Positions 22,553 to 34,600 of a stretch of 64,000 nucleotides of DNA are shown here, in pieces. The position numbers and the translations under genes are program-made. The stretch comes from Lunularia cruciata. Taxonomy: Eukaryota; Streptophyta; Marchantiopsida; Lunulariales; Lunulariaceae. The stretch is taken from contig OX419761.1 of NCBI GenBank assembly GCA_948567375.1, positions 47,432,501 to 47,496,500 on the forward strand, written 5' to 3'. Within the stretch, counting starts at the first letter, position 1; each line of letters starts with the position of its first letter. The notes under the pieces are model-generated. The model was given only the letters and a program-made list of their open reading frames with translations. It did no database searches and was not told the DNA's origin.

Positions 22553-23716
22553 TTGTATCACTTATCAGCAATGCAAAGTACGAGGTATGCAGCTAAATAT
22601 CATTATCTGAATACTCTCCATTGTCCTAAGGGGATGGACCCGGAACAGCGAGCAGTCTTTCTTAGGAAAATGGGGCCGTACCAGCTTAAACACAACATTT
22701 TATTTAAGATGGGCAAAGACAAAGTACTTTGGTGATGCTTGGAGTCATACGAAGTAGGAGGAGTGATTGAATCTTTACACTCCGAAGCATTGGGAGGACA
22801 TTATGCTCTAAAGAATACTATAAAGAAAATTCTTTTGGCAGGGTATTGGTGGCCTACAATGTACAAAGACGTGCATGCTCATATCCGAAGCTGTGATGCT
22901 TGTCAAAGAACGGGGAAGCCGACGGCTACTTCTCAATGGCCTTTGAGACCAATTTTGCCTTTGGCCCCATTTGAGAAATGGGGGATTGATTTTGTGGGTC
23001 CCATTCAATCAGGGACCCGAGTCACAAGAAAGCAAAACATTTTGGTTTGCACTGACTATGCTACCAAGATGGTCGAAGCTGAAGGAACTTGCAGAGATGA
23101 TGCTGAAACTGTGGTGGAATTCTTCTTTCAAAACATCATCTCCTAATATGGGTGTCCTTTGGAATTGGTCAGTGATCGAGGAACACATTTTTTGAACTCT
23201 GTAATGGAGTCGTTAACCAATTACTTTTAGATTAAACATCGGAAGATGACTCCTTATAACCCAAAAGCAAATTGCTTAACAAAAAAAGCGAATGGGTTAC
23301 TTTGCAAAATTTTGGATAAGGTGACTGTCAATTATGCCTATGACTGGGATACAAAATTACCAGCCACATTGTGGGCATATCGAACGACAGAAAAGATTAC
23401 AACCAAACAAACTCCATACTTCTTGACATATGGCTTGCATCCCATACTGCCAGTTGAATTTGAAGTGCCGACATATTGGGTTCTTTGTGAAGAACAAATG
23501 TCGGAAGAGGAAAGTCAAGATCTTCGGATTCATCAACTGATGTGGTTAGAAGAGAAAAGAGACAATGCAATGCAAACCACGGAAGAAGTACAAGCACATG
23601 GGAAAGTCAAACACAATAAGAGAATCAAGCCTATAACTGTACATTGTCGTTGGGAAAAAAAAGAAAAAAGCCAGATGAGAGTGGTAAGGAGTGGTTGCAG
23701 GATTTTGAGAAGATGA
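22553..23716 (+). pseudogene. C integrase
   Basis: The HHCC zinc finger is at about 22780-22915 (GGHYALK ... CDACQRTGKP). The first Asp of the catalytic triad lies in WGIDFVGPI (22980), the second in LVSDRGTHF (23170). At the third site Glu has become Lys (TKKANG, ~23285). The C-terminal domain reaches 23716. I see no chromodomain, which fits an Athila-type element. In-frame stops at 22733, 23144 and 23228. Confidence 0.85.
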
Positions 23717-23721
23717 GGGCT

Positions 23722-25250
23722 AGACAGTAGAGGGTTTCGAGTTTGCAGAGGGCAGAAGGTGGGCAGGAAGGAAGTGAAACGAAATGAGAATTGAAACTAT
23801 CGTGAAGGAGTAATCAGGAAGGCTCTTTAGTGATAGAGTGAAGGAAGAATGACAGAGGTTTGTTTTATCTGATTGGAGTGAGAGGGTTTTGAGTTTGCAG
23901 AGGACAGAAGGTGGGCAGGAAGGAAGTGAAACGCAAGGAATTGAAACGATCGTGAAGGAGTAATCAGGAAGGCTCTTTAAGGACAGAGTGAAGGAAGAAT
24001 GGCAAAGGTTTGTTTTATCTGATTGGAGAATGAGAGTTTCGAGTTTGCAGAGGACAGAAGATGGGCAGGAAGGAAGTGAAACAAAAGGAATTGAAACAAT
24101 CATGAAGGAGTAATCAGGAAGGCTCTTTAGGGACAAAGTGAAGGAAGAATGGCAGAGGTTTGTTTTATCTGATTGGAGAATGAGGGTTTTGAGTTTGCAG
24201 AGGACAGAAGGTGGGCAAGAAGGAAGTGAAACGAGATGAGAATTGAAACGATTGTGAAGGAGTAATCAGGAAGGCTCTTTAGGGACAGAGTGAAGGAAGA
24301 ATGGCAGAGGTTTGTTTTATCTGATTGGAGTGAGAGGGTTTTGAGTTTGCAGAGGACAGAAGGTGGGCAGGAAGGAAGTGAAACAAAATGAGAATTGAAA
24401 CGATCGTGAAGGAGTAATCAGGAAGGCTCTTTAGGGACAGAGTGAAGGAAGAATGGCAGAGGTTTGTTTTATCTGATTGGAGTGAGAGGGTTTCGAGTTT
24501 GCAGAGGACAGAAGTTGTGCAGGAAGGAAGTGAAACAAAATGAGAATTGAAACGATTGTGAAGGAGTAATCAGGAAGGCTCTTTAGGGACAAAGTGAAGG
24601 AAGAATGGCAGAGGTTTGTTTTATCTGATTGGAGTGAGAGGGTTTTGAGTTTGCAGAGGACAGAAGGTGTGCAGGAAGGAAGTGAAACGAAATGAGAATT
24701 GAAACAATCGTGAAGGAGTAATCAGGAAGGCTCTTTAGGGACAAAGTGAAGGAAGAATGGCAGAGGTTTGTTTTATCTGATTGGAGTGAGAGGGTTTCGA
24801 GTTTGCAGAGGACAGAAGGTGGGCAGGAAGGAGGTGAAACGAAATGAGAATTGAAACAATTGTGAAGGAGTAATCAAGAAGGCTCTTTAGGGACAGAGTG
24901 AAGGAAGAATGGCAGAGGTTTGTTTTATCTGATTGGAGTGAGAGGGTTTCAAGTTTGCAGAGGACAGAAGGTGGGCAGGAAGGAAGTGAAACGAAATGAG
25001 AATTGAAACGATCGTGAAGGAGTAATCAGGAAGGCTCTTTAAGGATAGAGTGAAGGAAGAATGACAGAGGTTTGTTTTATCTGATTGGAGTGAGAGGGTT
25101 TTGAGTTTGCAGAGGACAGAAGGTGGGCAAGAAGGAAGTGAAACGAAAGGAATTGAAATGATTGTGAAGGAGTAATCAAGAAGGCTCTTTAGGGATAGAG
25201 TGAAGGAAGAATGACAGAGGTTTGTTTTATGGGATTGGAGTGAGAAGGTT
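23722..25250 (+). repeat. Ten-copy tandem array, unit 150-152 bp, in C's 3' untranslated region
   Basis: The word gtttgcagag recurs at 23741, 23893, 24043, 24193, 24345, 24497, 24649, 24801, 24953 and 25105, so the period is 150-152 bp. Units are highly alike and differ by point changes and one short deletion that alternates (gaaatgagaattg against gaaaggaattg). The array lies wholly between integrase and the 3' purine tract. Minus-strand open frames across it are repeat artefacts. Confidence 0.95.
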
Positions 25251-26599
25251 TAGCCAGGATCAAAAGCAGAAACCAAGAGAAGGATCTTCTAAGAGGACAA
25301 GTAGTCTCAAAAGGAGAAGAAGAGAAGAAATCATAGGGGAAAACAGGGAAGGTATTCAGAAGAACAAAAATCAGCATAAAGGTTAGCAGGGCACAGGTGT
25401 CCCTAAGGGCTTGGTAGGAATAGAAAAATCTTGAAAGGTTGGTCGGACAGAGAATCTGTTACTAGTTGAAGGTTTCATCCGAAACTTACTTGAGGAGCAG
25501 AGAGGAAAGGCCAAACTAGCTTGCAAAGGGAAAGTGGACAGTAACAAAAGAAGAGAGAAGTCATGTTCAGCTCCGGATAATACAAGGACTGGATATAGAA
25601 ACTCGATATGGGATTCGTCAAGAGCTTCTACCAGGCGTAGAGTCCTATGGCAAGAACAGTGCAAAGCGTTCGGGAAGATCTAACATACCGGAATATCAAA
25701 GAGAAAGGAGAATCCCGAGGAAGGACCTCATGGATAGTGGAGACTTGGAAAGAACAACAAATTGGAGATGCTGCAGAACAAGGAGATGACGAGTTGTAAG
25801 GAATAGGAAATAGGACCTGCTCAATCCCTTTTCTTTCTTCATGTGCTTGGCTAGTTAGTGTGCTTTGGTTTGGTCACTGTTTGGTTAGGAGCCGTGTGTC
25901 ATGGCTCAAAGGATTATAAACTATGAAACTTGGAATTGAGATGGAAATGAGATTCCTAGTGATTGAGTGTGTGTACTTGATGTGCAGACAGCAGTAGAGA
26001 GAATAATAATAAATTTATTTATTTTACTTCTTTTTTACACTCAGTCCGGATTATGTAGATGGGTCAGCACATTTAACTACTTGCCCAGGATTGAGTCCGG
26101 TTGCATAACTAGTGGACAACTCCACAAAACCCCACCAAATCATTCTCCCTGGAAGATCAGTCTGGACTAGAACTGCAAAACCCACCAAACCCAAAACATA
26201 TTCAAGCCGAGGATACTAGACCAAAAAAGAGGTCAAGAATAATGAGCCGGGACTAATAATAGACGGTACAAGAAGGACAAAACACTCCAAAAGCCTAAGC
26301 GCAGGCAGCCACGTGCCTAGCGCAATCTCAAGACCATACAATCCCCACGACAACGTGAAGGGGATTTGGTTTTGTTATATGACAATCGCCAAATATTTTT
26401 TCCAGGCAAGTTGCATTTGAGATGGATGAGTCCCTATTGAGTTCTTCATCTTTATGGAAATGGGTCCATGCAGCTTGTAGATTTGAAAGGTAATCCTTTT
26501 GCCACTCAAGTAAATGGGTGGAGAGTTCAGAGATATTGGACCATAGACTCGGAAGTTTATAAGAGACCCGAGGTCTATGTTCACGGGGATGCTCACATT
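25251..26599 (+). other. C 3' untranslated region after the array
   Basis: About 1.35 kb of sequence between the tandem array and the polypurine tract. I find no conserved frame and no similarity to other parts of the window. Confidence 0.6.
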
Positions 26600-26613
26600 T
26601 GAGAGAGGGAGTA
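26600..26613 (+). promoter_or_regulatory. Polypurine tract of C
   Basis: The sequence tgagagagggagta directly precedes the LTR start TGTGGTGCCC at 26614. Confidence 0.85.
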
Positions 26614-26998
26614 TGTGGTGCCCACAATTTATTTATTTTCAAAATAAAGAAGAAGAAGTGTATAGAGAAGTCAGATTGCGCCTGTATGGCCAAAGAAGGC
26701 AAAGAAAAGAGTCTTTGGGATGAAACCCAGAGTAAAGTGACTTTGGGTCATAAGGCAAAGTACTCAAAAATGCCCTGTCAGCATACAACCCAAAGTAAAT
26801 TGTCTTTGTATTGGGGGGAGCTCAACCCGAGGTGAAGATAGTCTAACAACCTTTCGTCGGGGCAAGAAATTCAAGAAGGGACCGTTCAAAAACCGGCAAC
26901 CCATACGTGCAAAGGTTGATTGATAGTGACATGTGCATGCAAGAGGTGTGATTTCTTGGTAGAAACCCAAAGTGAAGAAAGATGAAGAAGCGCAATTC

Positions 26999-27007
26999 TA
27001 TAAAAAT
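26999..27007 (+). promoter_or_regulatory. LTR TATA box
   Basis: CTATAAAAA lies 26 nt before the ATG of the LTR ORF at 27026. The solo LTR has the same box at the same distance (9380-9373). Transcripts would begin at or near the ORF start. Confidence 0.6.
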
Positions 27008-27025
27008 TGAACTTGCAACAAAAAA

Positions 27026-28289
27026 ATGTCGAGTAATTTTCCTTCACCGTTGAGAAGTAGTCTTGTAGGTGATCGTGGGAAGAGAAATAGAGTTGGAATT
27101 GCGTTAGTGCGTAAGGGAGAAGTTGCGAGAGTGAAATCAAGAGATAGTGAGAAGGCAAAAGAGATGGGAGGAGGAAAGAAGAACTTTGAATTCACAGTGA
27201 AAAATCATGCAATTTGGAGGTTAGATGTAATCGCTAGGATCGAAGTCTTGAGCCGACTTTGCATCACTTTTCTGGAATATGAGCTTTCTAGGTTTCATGA
27301 CAGAAATCATCAAGAGCAAGTGTCTCAATGGACACGAGGAAGAAAGGAAGAGAGGAAATCCGGCTTGCTGGACAGAGTCGGATTGGAGACTTGTACTCGG
27401 GAAGGAAGCATGCTCGGAGCAGGGGGCCACGTTCTTGAAGAAGGGAGAGATAACTCAAGAAACCCAGGAAGTGAGAGATGCATTCTCGTCAAAGCGGACG
27501 AAGAATGGGTACAAAGTTGAGAGTTACAAAGACCATGTGAAGAGAGGAATTGTGAGTGCACTGATGGCCATCCTGAAGCCTGAGAGGACCACTTATGTGA
27601 TGAAAAACCAAGCGGTGTTCTTTCACAAGCTATTCACAAGAGAACCGATCAATTGGGCGAGGTGTTTCCACAAGAGAACAAGGCAGATGGTGTGGAATTT
27701 GCGGGATAAATTGCCTCCACACTACATCGTGCCATTTGCAGCGCATTTCTACCTCAGGCTAAATTTGCTGAACTTGGCAGAGTGAACTTGGATGGTGTCG
27801 CACTTCCATCCTGATTTGCGAAAGGAGGTCGATGCCAAGGAGCAGTAATACATCTTGCAAATCAGGAGCACCGACAACTACTACACGAAGACATGGAAGA
27901 ACATGGAGGTCACAGTGAGTACCCAAAGTACAAAGAAGAGGAGTCGACAGGGCGAAGCCAAAGACACAAAGAAACCTCGGATGACACGGAGAGGCAACCT
28001 GAGGAGAGGTATGGTGGTGATCAAGTCGGAGGATGAAGACTCGGAAGGTGATGCCGAGCTTAAGACTGAAGACTCTTAACACGAGGAGGAGCCTGATCTA
28101 ACACTGCAGAGTGGAGATCCGAGTAGCAACAGCGAAGGAGGAGAAATGACATCGGCACCGGCGGCTGCAGAAGAAGAATATGAAGAAGAAGAAGTGCAGG
28201 CAAAAATTGAAGCCAAAGATAATACACAGTTGGAAGATGAAGTAATTGTGCCCAAAGAGAAGAAGATTGCAGTACAGAGAGGAGTTTGC
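27026..28289 (+). pseudogene. LTR-borne ORF, C copy (frameshifted, truncated)
   Basis: It is homologous to the intact frame at 9352-7604. It starts MSSNFPSP, changes frame near 27280, and has stops at 27783, 27847 and 28077. The domain blocks YKVESYKD, FFHKLFTREPINWARCFH and PPHYIVPFAAHFYL remain. The coiled-coil half is lost at the junction with B. Confidence 0.8.
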
Positions 28290-29830
28290 ATCATGAAGGG
28301 GATACCCTTTCCAAAGGACCTTGTACTCCATATGTTGGCGACGGCCTTGTTGGATATGGTAACGTGCAAGGATACGATCAACTTTGTACTCCTCATGATC
28401 ATTGATAGGGACAGGAAGAGGAGGAGGTTGGACTCAAGAGGAAAAGGAAGAGGGATTAGGAACAAAGGGTTTCAACTTGGAAACATGAAAGACAGGATGG
28501 ATACGCATGTGACAAGGTAAGGCAAGTTGATAAGCAACAAGAGAGACAATTTGGGTGATATCAAAGGGTCCTATCCAGTTAGGGGCAAGTTTACGAACTT
28601 GAGTATAAAGTGGGAGAGGGAGGTTACTGGAGGATAGCATGACTTTATCACCAACTTCAAAGGTGAGATCATGACGATGGTGGTCCGCATATTGTTTTTC
28701 ACGATTTTGAGCAACAAGGAGGTGAGACTTGGCTTGTTGGAGCAAGTGGATATAGTGGTCAAGAATGTGGAAGTATGAGGAACCTGAGATGGAAGGGGAG
28801 CAAGAAGAGAATCTAGAACAAGCGGATCTTGGCCAAAATTGAGAAAGAAGAGAGAAAATCCGGTGCTTGCCTGTTTGGAATTGTTGTAGGAAAATTCTAC
28901 AGCTGCAAGACATTCATCCCAATTGGTATGGTGGACATTGACAAAGGCCCGCAACATATCCTCCAATGTATGATTTGCATGTTTGGTTTGTCCATCAGTT
29001 TGAGGATGATAGGTCGTGGACAAAGCAAGCTTGGTGCCGAGTATTTGGAAGAGTGCTTGCCAAAACTTCCCGGTAAATCAAGGATCATGGTCAGAGATGA
29101 GTACATGTGGCATCCCATGATGCTTGAAGACATTGTCAAAGTAGATTTGCACTAAGGTTGGAGCATCCACGGTATCATAGGTTGGTGCCAAGTGGATTTG
29201 CATACTAAGCTTATCCAAAAACACCACGATTACGGTGTGTCCTTGTTTTGTCTTTGGCAAGGATGTGATGAGATCCAAGCTCACATGCTCCCAGCAAGTG
29301 GATGGAATGGTGAGTGGTTGAAGGAGTCCACTCGGCTTCTGGTTGAAGGAGTCCACTTGGCTTCTAGTTACTGGCCTTGTTACGTTGGCAGCTCTCACAC
29401 GATCTGAAAAATTCTCAAACATCTAGTGTCATGTTGGGCCACCACCATTGACGTTGGAGGGTACTCAAGGTCTTGTCCACACCCATGTGACCAGCAATGG
29501 GTAAATCATTGGCTTCTTGAAGGCATACAAGTTGAAGATCACCTTTGGCTGGAACATAGATCCGGTCCGCATGGAATAGAAGGCCTTCCTTGAAGGAGAA
29601 GGTGTTGTACTCCTTTTCACCTATTGTTAGATGACCATGTACCATTTGGAAGAAGGGATCTTGTTGTAGAGCTAACCAAAACTCATTATGGATCTTGGGG
29701 TCAATTGACACCGTCGTAATTGCTGCCGTGATGAGAGGAAGGGACTTCAAATCAGGTTGTCGTGATAGAGCATCAGTGATGACATGGAACCGACCTGGTT
29801 TGTACTCAAGTTTGATGTCAAACAATTGAA
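28290..29830 (-). pseudogene. B integrase and truncated chromodomain
   Basis: The zinc-finger part lies in 29825-29415 (GHMGVDKTLSTLQ). The first Asp is in SLDLI (~29278) and the second in ISDHDP (~29090). The third catalytic residue is Lys (AAA, near 28990), as in A and E. The frame shifts twice across 29422-28434. The chromodomain stops within EYKVLWKGYPLHDA because of the junction at 28290. Confidence 0.8.
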
Positions 29831-29882
29831 GTTGCTCTTCCCATCAATGATGTCAACTCTTCATGTGCTCCAGGTGTAAGGT

Positions 29883-30407
29883 CTACAACAATGGCTTGTG
29901 ATTAGTTTGCATGATCACTTGTTTCCCCAAGAGATAATGCCTCCATACCTTGGTGGCATATACCATTGCAAGTTGTTCCCGATCTTGAGTAGAGTAATTT
30001 CTTTCAGCTGTATTTAGTCGGTGAGACACAAAGGCAATGGGATGTAGTCCATCTAGAAATTCTTGTTGCAACACAGCTCCAATTGCAAAGTTAGAAGCAT
30101 CAAAATCAACCACACAAGGTAGTTGAGGATCATATGGTTGAAGAATGGGTCTTGAAGACACCATATGTTTCAACTTTTGGAATGCCTCTTCATGTTTGGT
30201 GTTCCACTAAAAGCTCAAGTTCTTTCCCAAGAGGTCAGTCAATGGTGCAGCCACATGAGCATAATAGTGGATGAACCGCCGGTAAAAACTAGCCAATCCA
30301 TTGAATGCCCGTACTTCTGTAGCATCCTTTGGGGTAGGCCAACCAGTAATGGCCTTGATCTTCTCTTCCTCCATCTTGATCCCCTCTGATGATATCTTAT
30401 GACCCAA
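29883..30407 (-). pseudogene. B RNase H and RT connection
   Basis: Counterpart of A 15111-15674. The first part (30407-30207) ends at a stop that replaces Trp in the FSFxWN segment. RNase H (30173-29883) keeps VVDFDASNFAIGAVL and IMQTNHKPLL, where A has QTDHKPLL. Confidence 0.8.
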
Positions 30408-30488
30408 GAAGGTAACCTCCTTCTGCCAAAAAGCACACTTTGACTTCTTGTAGTAAAATTTCCATTGTCGTAGTCGTCTTAGGACTTC

Positions 30489-31018
30489 TCACACATGATT
30501 CATGTGTTCTACCTCTGTCTTGCTATAGATTAAGATATCATCCAAGAACACCACCATTGACCGATCCAATAGTCCATCTAACACCCAATGCATTTGATCC
30601 ATGAAGACTGCTGGAGCATTAGTGAGTCCGAAAGGTAGAACTCGCCAATCAAAATGTCCATACCTTGTGTGAAAGGCAGTCTTTTGCACATCCTCTCTAT
30701 CAATCGGAATTTGCCAATAGCCGCTACAAAGATCCAACTTGGAAAAGTAACATGCTCCACTTAGTTGATCAAGTAAGTCATCGATTTGAGGCAAGGGATA
30801 TGCATTCTTCACGGTTTGCTTATTGAGCCCAGGTAATCAATATAGAAACGAAGTCCTCCATCCTTCTTTGGAACAAATAGTACCAGTGCTTCCCAAGGAG
30901 AGGTACTATGTCGTATGAAATCCTTCTCCAACAACTCTGTAAGTGTTGTTCGCAACTCTTCCAACTCCTTTGGTGAGAGCCAATAGATTGGTCTACTCAC
31001 TGGAGTACTCCCTGGCAA
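30489..31018 (-). pseudogene. B reverse transcriptase
   Basis: The part 31018-30809 reads [15 protein letters not shown] and LRFYIDYLG; a one-base loss then shifts the frame to 30812-30489 with [12 protein letters not shown] and the catalytic FLDD box near 30550. It is dead because of the frameshift. Confidence 0.8.
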
Positions 31019-31166
31019 TAACTCGATCTTGAAGGGTATACCTCAATCGGAGGGTAATCCCTTTGGTAGATAATCCGGAAACACATTTGCAAACTCTTGA
31101 ACTATCCAATCAACCATTGCTTGATGCGGCACTTGGCCCTCCTCAGATTTTTCTTGTGCAATCGGC

Positions 31167-31756
31167 TTGATCCACACCGCAAATAAAGACTTATCTTCCT
31201 CCAAAGCTTGCTCTATGGCTGCTTCCTTAACAAACTTCCCTTCTAGGGACTCATCTCTCTTCCAAGCTTGCTCTATGGTTGCCTTCTTGGCAAACTTCCC
31301 ATCTTGGGACTCATCTCCCTTCCAGATTTGCTCTATGGCTACCTTCTCGACAAACTTCCCATCTTGGGACTGACTATTCTTAAGTGTCTTACTCAGAGGT
31401 GCCAGACAACCTAATCGGAAATTCCTACCTTGGTGTTGTACTTGAATTTAGCGTCGGGTCCAATCAAATTGAACCTTATGACATTCAAGCCAAGGTAGAC
31501 CCAAAATGATATCATAGTGTAGAGGTGCCACTACAAACCTCATACACTCCAAATACTCCTTCCCAATCTTGAAGGTAACAAGATGCGAGGTGTGGAATGC
31601 ATAACCCTTTCTACCATCCACCATCATCAAACTACTTCCAATCACTGGCTTGATAGGAATACCCAATTCCTTTGCTACTTGCATAGACATGCAATTCTTT
31701 GAACTTCCAGAATCAACCAAAATCCTACAACCCCTATTAGATGTCATACCTTGCAA
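31167..31756 (-). pseudogene. B aspartic protease and linker repeat
   Basis: The protease keeps the active-site loop ILVDSGSSKN intact (~31725) and the ILGLPW block. The three-copy 20-codon linker repeat seen in A is at 31373-31167. Confidence 0.8.
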
Positions 31757-31833
31757 GTGAAGCAGACTTGCATAGGTTGAGCCTTCAATCCCATTGGAAC
31801 TAATGAAGCTCCCAGTAGGCGGCTCAAAATCTC

Positions 31834-32760
31834 CTACTGGGATTCCTCGTTTCCTTGATCATTCCGCTGCACAACCTCTACTTGGGCAACTTGTCGAGGT
31901 CGTCTATTCTTAAGTGGACATTCAGCAATGCGATGCCCCAACTGGCGACAATAAAAACAACCACCATTTTGTTGCAATTTCTCCTTGTCTGCCATGCCCA
32001 GTGGTCTTCGTTGAATTGCATCAATCTCCATTGGTGTTGGCTCCTCCACTTGTGTGTAGTGTATTGGCAGGCTTTGTGGGGGTCGAGGTCAAGACCAAGT
32101 TGTTGCCACCAAGGAATCAAAATGTTCGGCCAACTGCATGGCTTCCTCCAAGTGTTGTGGCACTCGCATGGTTACCTCTAATTTGGTTCTTGCCTTCAAG
32201 CCCCTCACAAATCAATCCAAAGCTTCACCTTCCAAAATATCTGGAATTTGCATGATGGTGTTTTGGAACTGCGTGATATAACTTCTTACAGAGCCAATCT
32301 GTTTCAACTCTGCCAATTTATCTTGTGCAGCTCATGTGGCATTTATAGCTTAGAACCGACTGATTATTGCACTCTTGAATTCTGCCCATGTCAAGATCGG
32401 TGCAACCATTTGTCCTTCGACTTGCTCCACTCAAAATCTCCACCATAGCTTTGCTACTCCATCCAATTGGCTAGAAGCCAAGAGAATCTATTTTTGCTCA
32501 TCTTGTAGATTGGTAGCTTCAAAATAACATTCACAATCAAACACAAAATTCTCCACTGCACCCAAGAGATTCTTGCCTTCAAATACCTTGGGTTTAGGGA
32601 ATCTGATCCAATCTTCTCCTTCTTGAATTGGTACTCTCTCCACCTGCTCTTGTCGTCAAAGATCTTGTTCATCCAACAATTGAGTAAGGTGCTCGATTTG
32701 GTGTTGCATAGCAAGGATAACATAAGGTATTGCCGCCATGGTTGCTCCTCTATCACACCA
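31834..32760 (-). pseudogene. B gag
   Basis: The zinc knuckle CFYCRQLGHRIAEC lies at about 31980-31940. Upstream, capsid-like sequence continues to about 32700 with stops. This part covers what A lost at its truncated end. The stretch 32760-32997 is leader. Confidence 0.75.
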
Positions 32761-32997
32761 CTCCTAATCTATCTAATTTATTAACACATAGAAACAACAC
32801 GTCCACCATTCTCCATAAGTTACAACCGGAAGCACCAAGGGTTCCTCAGATATGGTGATCATATGCAGAAAATCTTGTCCAAAGTGCAAGGTGATGAACT
32901 GTGTGAAACGATGCTTGGGTAGTATTTGGATGCAAACATCCCAATGGTTTAGTGGAAGTGGATTTGGTGGTCCATCAATTCCATCCATCCCATTCCT

Positions 32998-33010
32998 GCT
33001 CTGATAACAA
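32998..33010 (-). promoter_or_regulatory. Primer-binding site of B (initiator-Met tRNA type)
   Basis: The minus strand reads TTGTTATCAGAGC directly after the LTR end. It differs by one base from the initiator-Met-complementary TTGGTATCAGAGC. Confidence 0.8.
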
Positions 33011-33418
33011 TGTAAAAGACCGAATCCAAGGAGAGAAATAGGAGAATGGAAACTCACATTGGGACACTTGAATGAGGGAAAACTCCAAATGCCTAGCATG
33101 AGCTTTGGCTTTGGTATTTATAGGTAGCATTCAAGGCCCTTGAGAAGCTTCTCAAGAAGCTTCCTCAAGCCGCTTTCTTAAAGTGCAAGCCAAGTTAACT
33201 AGGAAGCTTCTCAAGAAGCTTCCTTCTAGAAGCCGCATACTTGGCATGCAAGCTAAGCTAGTTGGAAGCTTCTAGAAGCTACTTAAGGTGCAAGCTAAGT
33301 TAACCAAAAAGCTTCCCAAGAAGCTTCCTAGATACTTTTGGAATATTCTAGGCTACTTTGTCTTATGTGCTACTTTGTAAGCCCGACTAACTTCGTCGCT
33401 AAACTCCATATTGTTATA
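33011..33418 (-). repeat. 5' LTR of B
   Basis: Plus-strand ends are TGTAAAAG and TTGTTATA (the latter decayed from TTGTTACA). Length 408 bp. A TATA box, minus strand, is at about 33115-33122. A three-unit heat-shock-like motif GAAgcTTCtaGAA is at 33265-33277, with further GAAGCTTC pairs at 33140-33165 and 33205-33225. Confidence 0.85.
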
Positions 33419-34600
33419 TCGTAGCATTCCAAATAATTAACTTGGACGTCGTCTTCGGAGTCCTCAAAAGATGAAGACGATGAATCTTTGGATTCATCCT
33501 TGTCTTTTGACGAAGTAGTTTCCCCAAGATGAAGAACCTTCGTCCAACTCACCGTCACCAGCTTTTGTTCTTTAGACAAAATGTCTTTAAATTATAATTT
33601 TTGCTGGTGCCAATCCACCATAACCTGGGCACTGTACAACCAAGGTCTCCCAATCAAGAGAGGGTAGCCAGTTTTGGTAACTGGTCGTAACACAATGTAA
33701 TTTAATTTGAAGGGCACCCCTCCTATAATTGTGGTGATATTCGACAGCATGCCCAAGGGCCGTCTCATGAATTGATCCGCAAACTTAAGTATTGGGATGT
33801 TGGTTCAAACGTTATGTACCCCAGTCGATGTGCTGTGTTTTCTGTCATGACATTCACACCCGACCCCGAATCAATGGGTATGGATGTAATCATACATCCT
33901 ATCATCTCCACATCCATCTCGGGAGATCAAAAATCTTCCTGTTCAATACAATAAATTGCGGGCAAGTCTTTCTTGGTCATCGCCCTTACTTTCTTAAGGG
34001 TTGAACTTAGCTGATTTTTATAAAGCTTATTGTCCTCCCATAATTGTTTAAATGTGACATTCACGCTTGTAGACGCCATATCTGCCACAATATCATACTG
34101 TGGAACTCCCCCCAATTTCACATGCTTCGTCTTTGGCTTTGGTTCTAAATTTGTTGCCTGTTCAAAGCAAACTTTGGGATGCTTGAAGATGGTAACCGGA
34201 GTGCATAGGTGCTTGACCCGATGATCATCGGGTTGACCAAATTCGGCTTGGATCAAGTCTTTTACTTCAGACCTGATATCTGCCGGAAATATGGGCGGTA
34301 GTGTCTTTGTATTTTGCTCCACACTCATCTCCCGCGTGCATAGTACTGCTTCCTTAATTTCTTTCTGCAAGGCTTTTGCTAAGACCTTTTTGTCCTTTGC
34401 AAAAAGGATAGCTTTTGGTCGCAGTCTCTTAATTTTCCGTGAGGAAGAAGACGCCATACTTGCTTCTTCGGAAGCTCAATTCTTCCTCTCCGTGCGAGTT
34501 TCTAACTCTTCAAAATTTTGAGGTCCGGCAAATCTCCTTCTGTAGCTGGACTCCCTTCTTGAGGCCTCTCTTCCTCAAGTGTGATACAATTGACATTAGT
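33419..34600 (-). pseudogene. D protease and upstream spacer
   Basis: The spacer is open in 34457-33927 (MASSSSRKIKRLRPKAILF to the end IYCIEQEDF), matching C 19890-20415. The protease proper (33926-33600) is present but carries frame changes. The acidic stretch 33579-33421 matches C 20789-20930. Confidence 0.75.

Larger units (their letters stand above)
17620..28289 (+). mobile_element. Element C: Athila-like Ty3/gypsy element, both LTRs truncated
   Basis: The plus-strand order is the last ~115 bp of the 5' LTR (to 17735), tRNA-Asp-type primer site, gag with zinc knuckles, protease, RT, RNase H, integrase, a long tandem array, purine tract and the first 1676 bp of the 3' LTR. Gag to integrase (17972-23716) stays in one frame apart from in-frame stops. 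Classification as Athila-like rests on the primer site and on RT wording around FSGYNQ and FGLCNAPTTFQRMM; it is family knowledge, not a search. Both outer ends are broken junctions with A and B and lack target duplications. Confidence 0.85.
26614..28289 (+). repeat. 3' LTR of C, truncated
   Basis: It matches the first half of the solo LTR 9765-8090 (reversed) and carries U3, the TATA box and the N-terminal half of the LTR ORF. It stops at gtttgc (28284-28289), where the chromodomain of element B starts; only about 2 bp are shared at the join. Roughly 2 kb of the LTR is missing. Confidence 0.85.
28290..33418 (-). mobile_element. Element B: E-family chromovirus, 3' end missing
   Basis: B is close to A along its whole length by eye. 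It has the 5' LTR (33011-33418), primer site, gag, protease, RT, RNase H, integrase and part of the chromodomain, then breaks off at the join with C's LTR. It sits inside element D: D's protease spacer is cut exactly at 33418/33419. B's 3' LTR and D's remaining pol are absent from the window. Confidence 0.85.

Noticed and set aside
23720-24136. 138-codon minus-strand frame with repeated Ser/Leu-rich units
   Set aside because: It is the antisense of the 152-bp tandem array and repeats with it; no independent evidence of coding.
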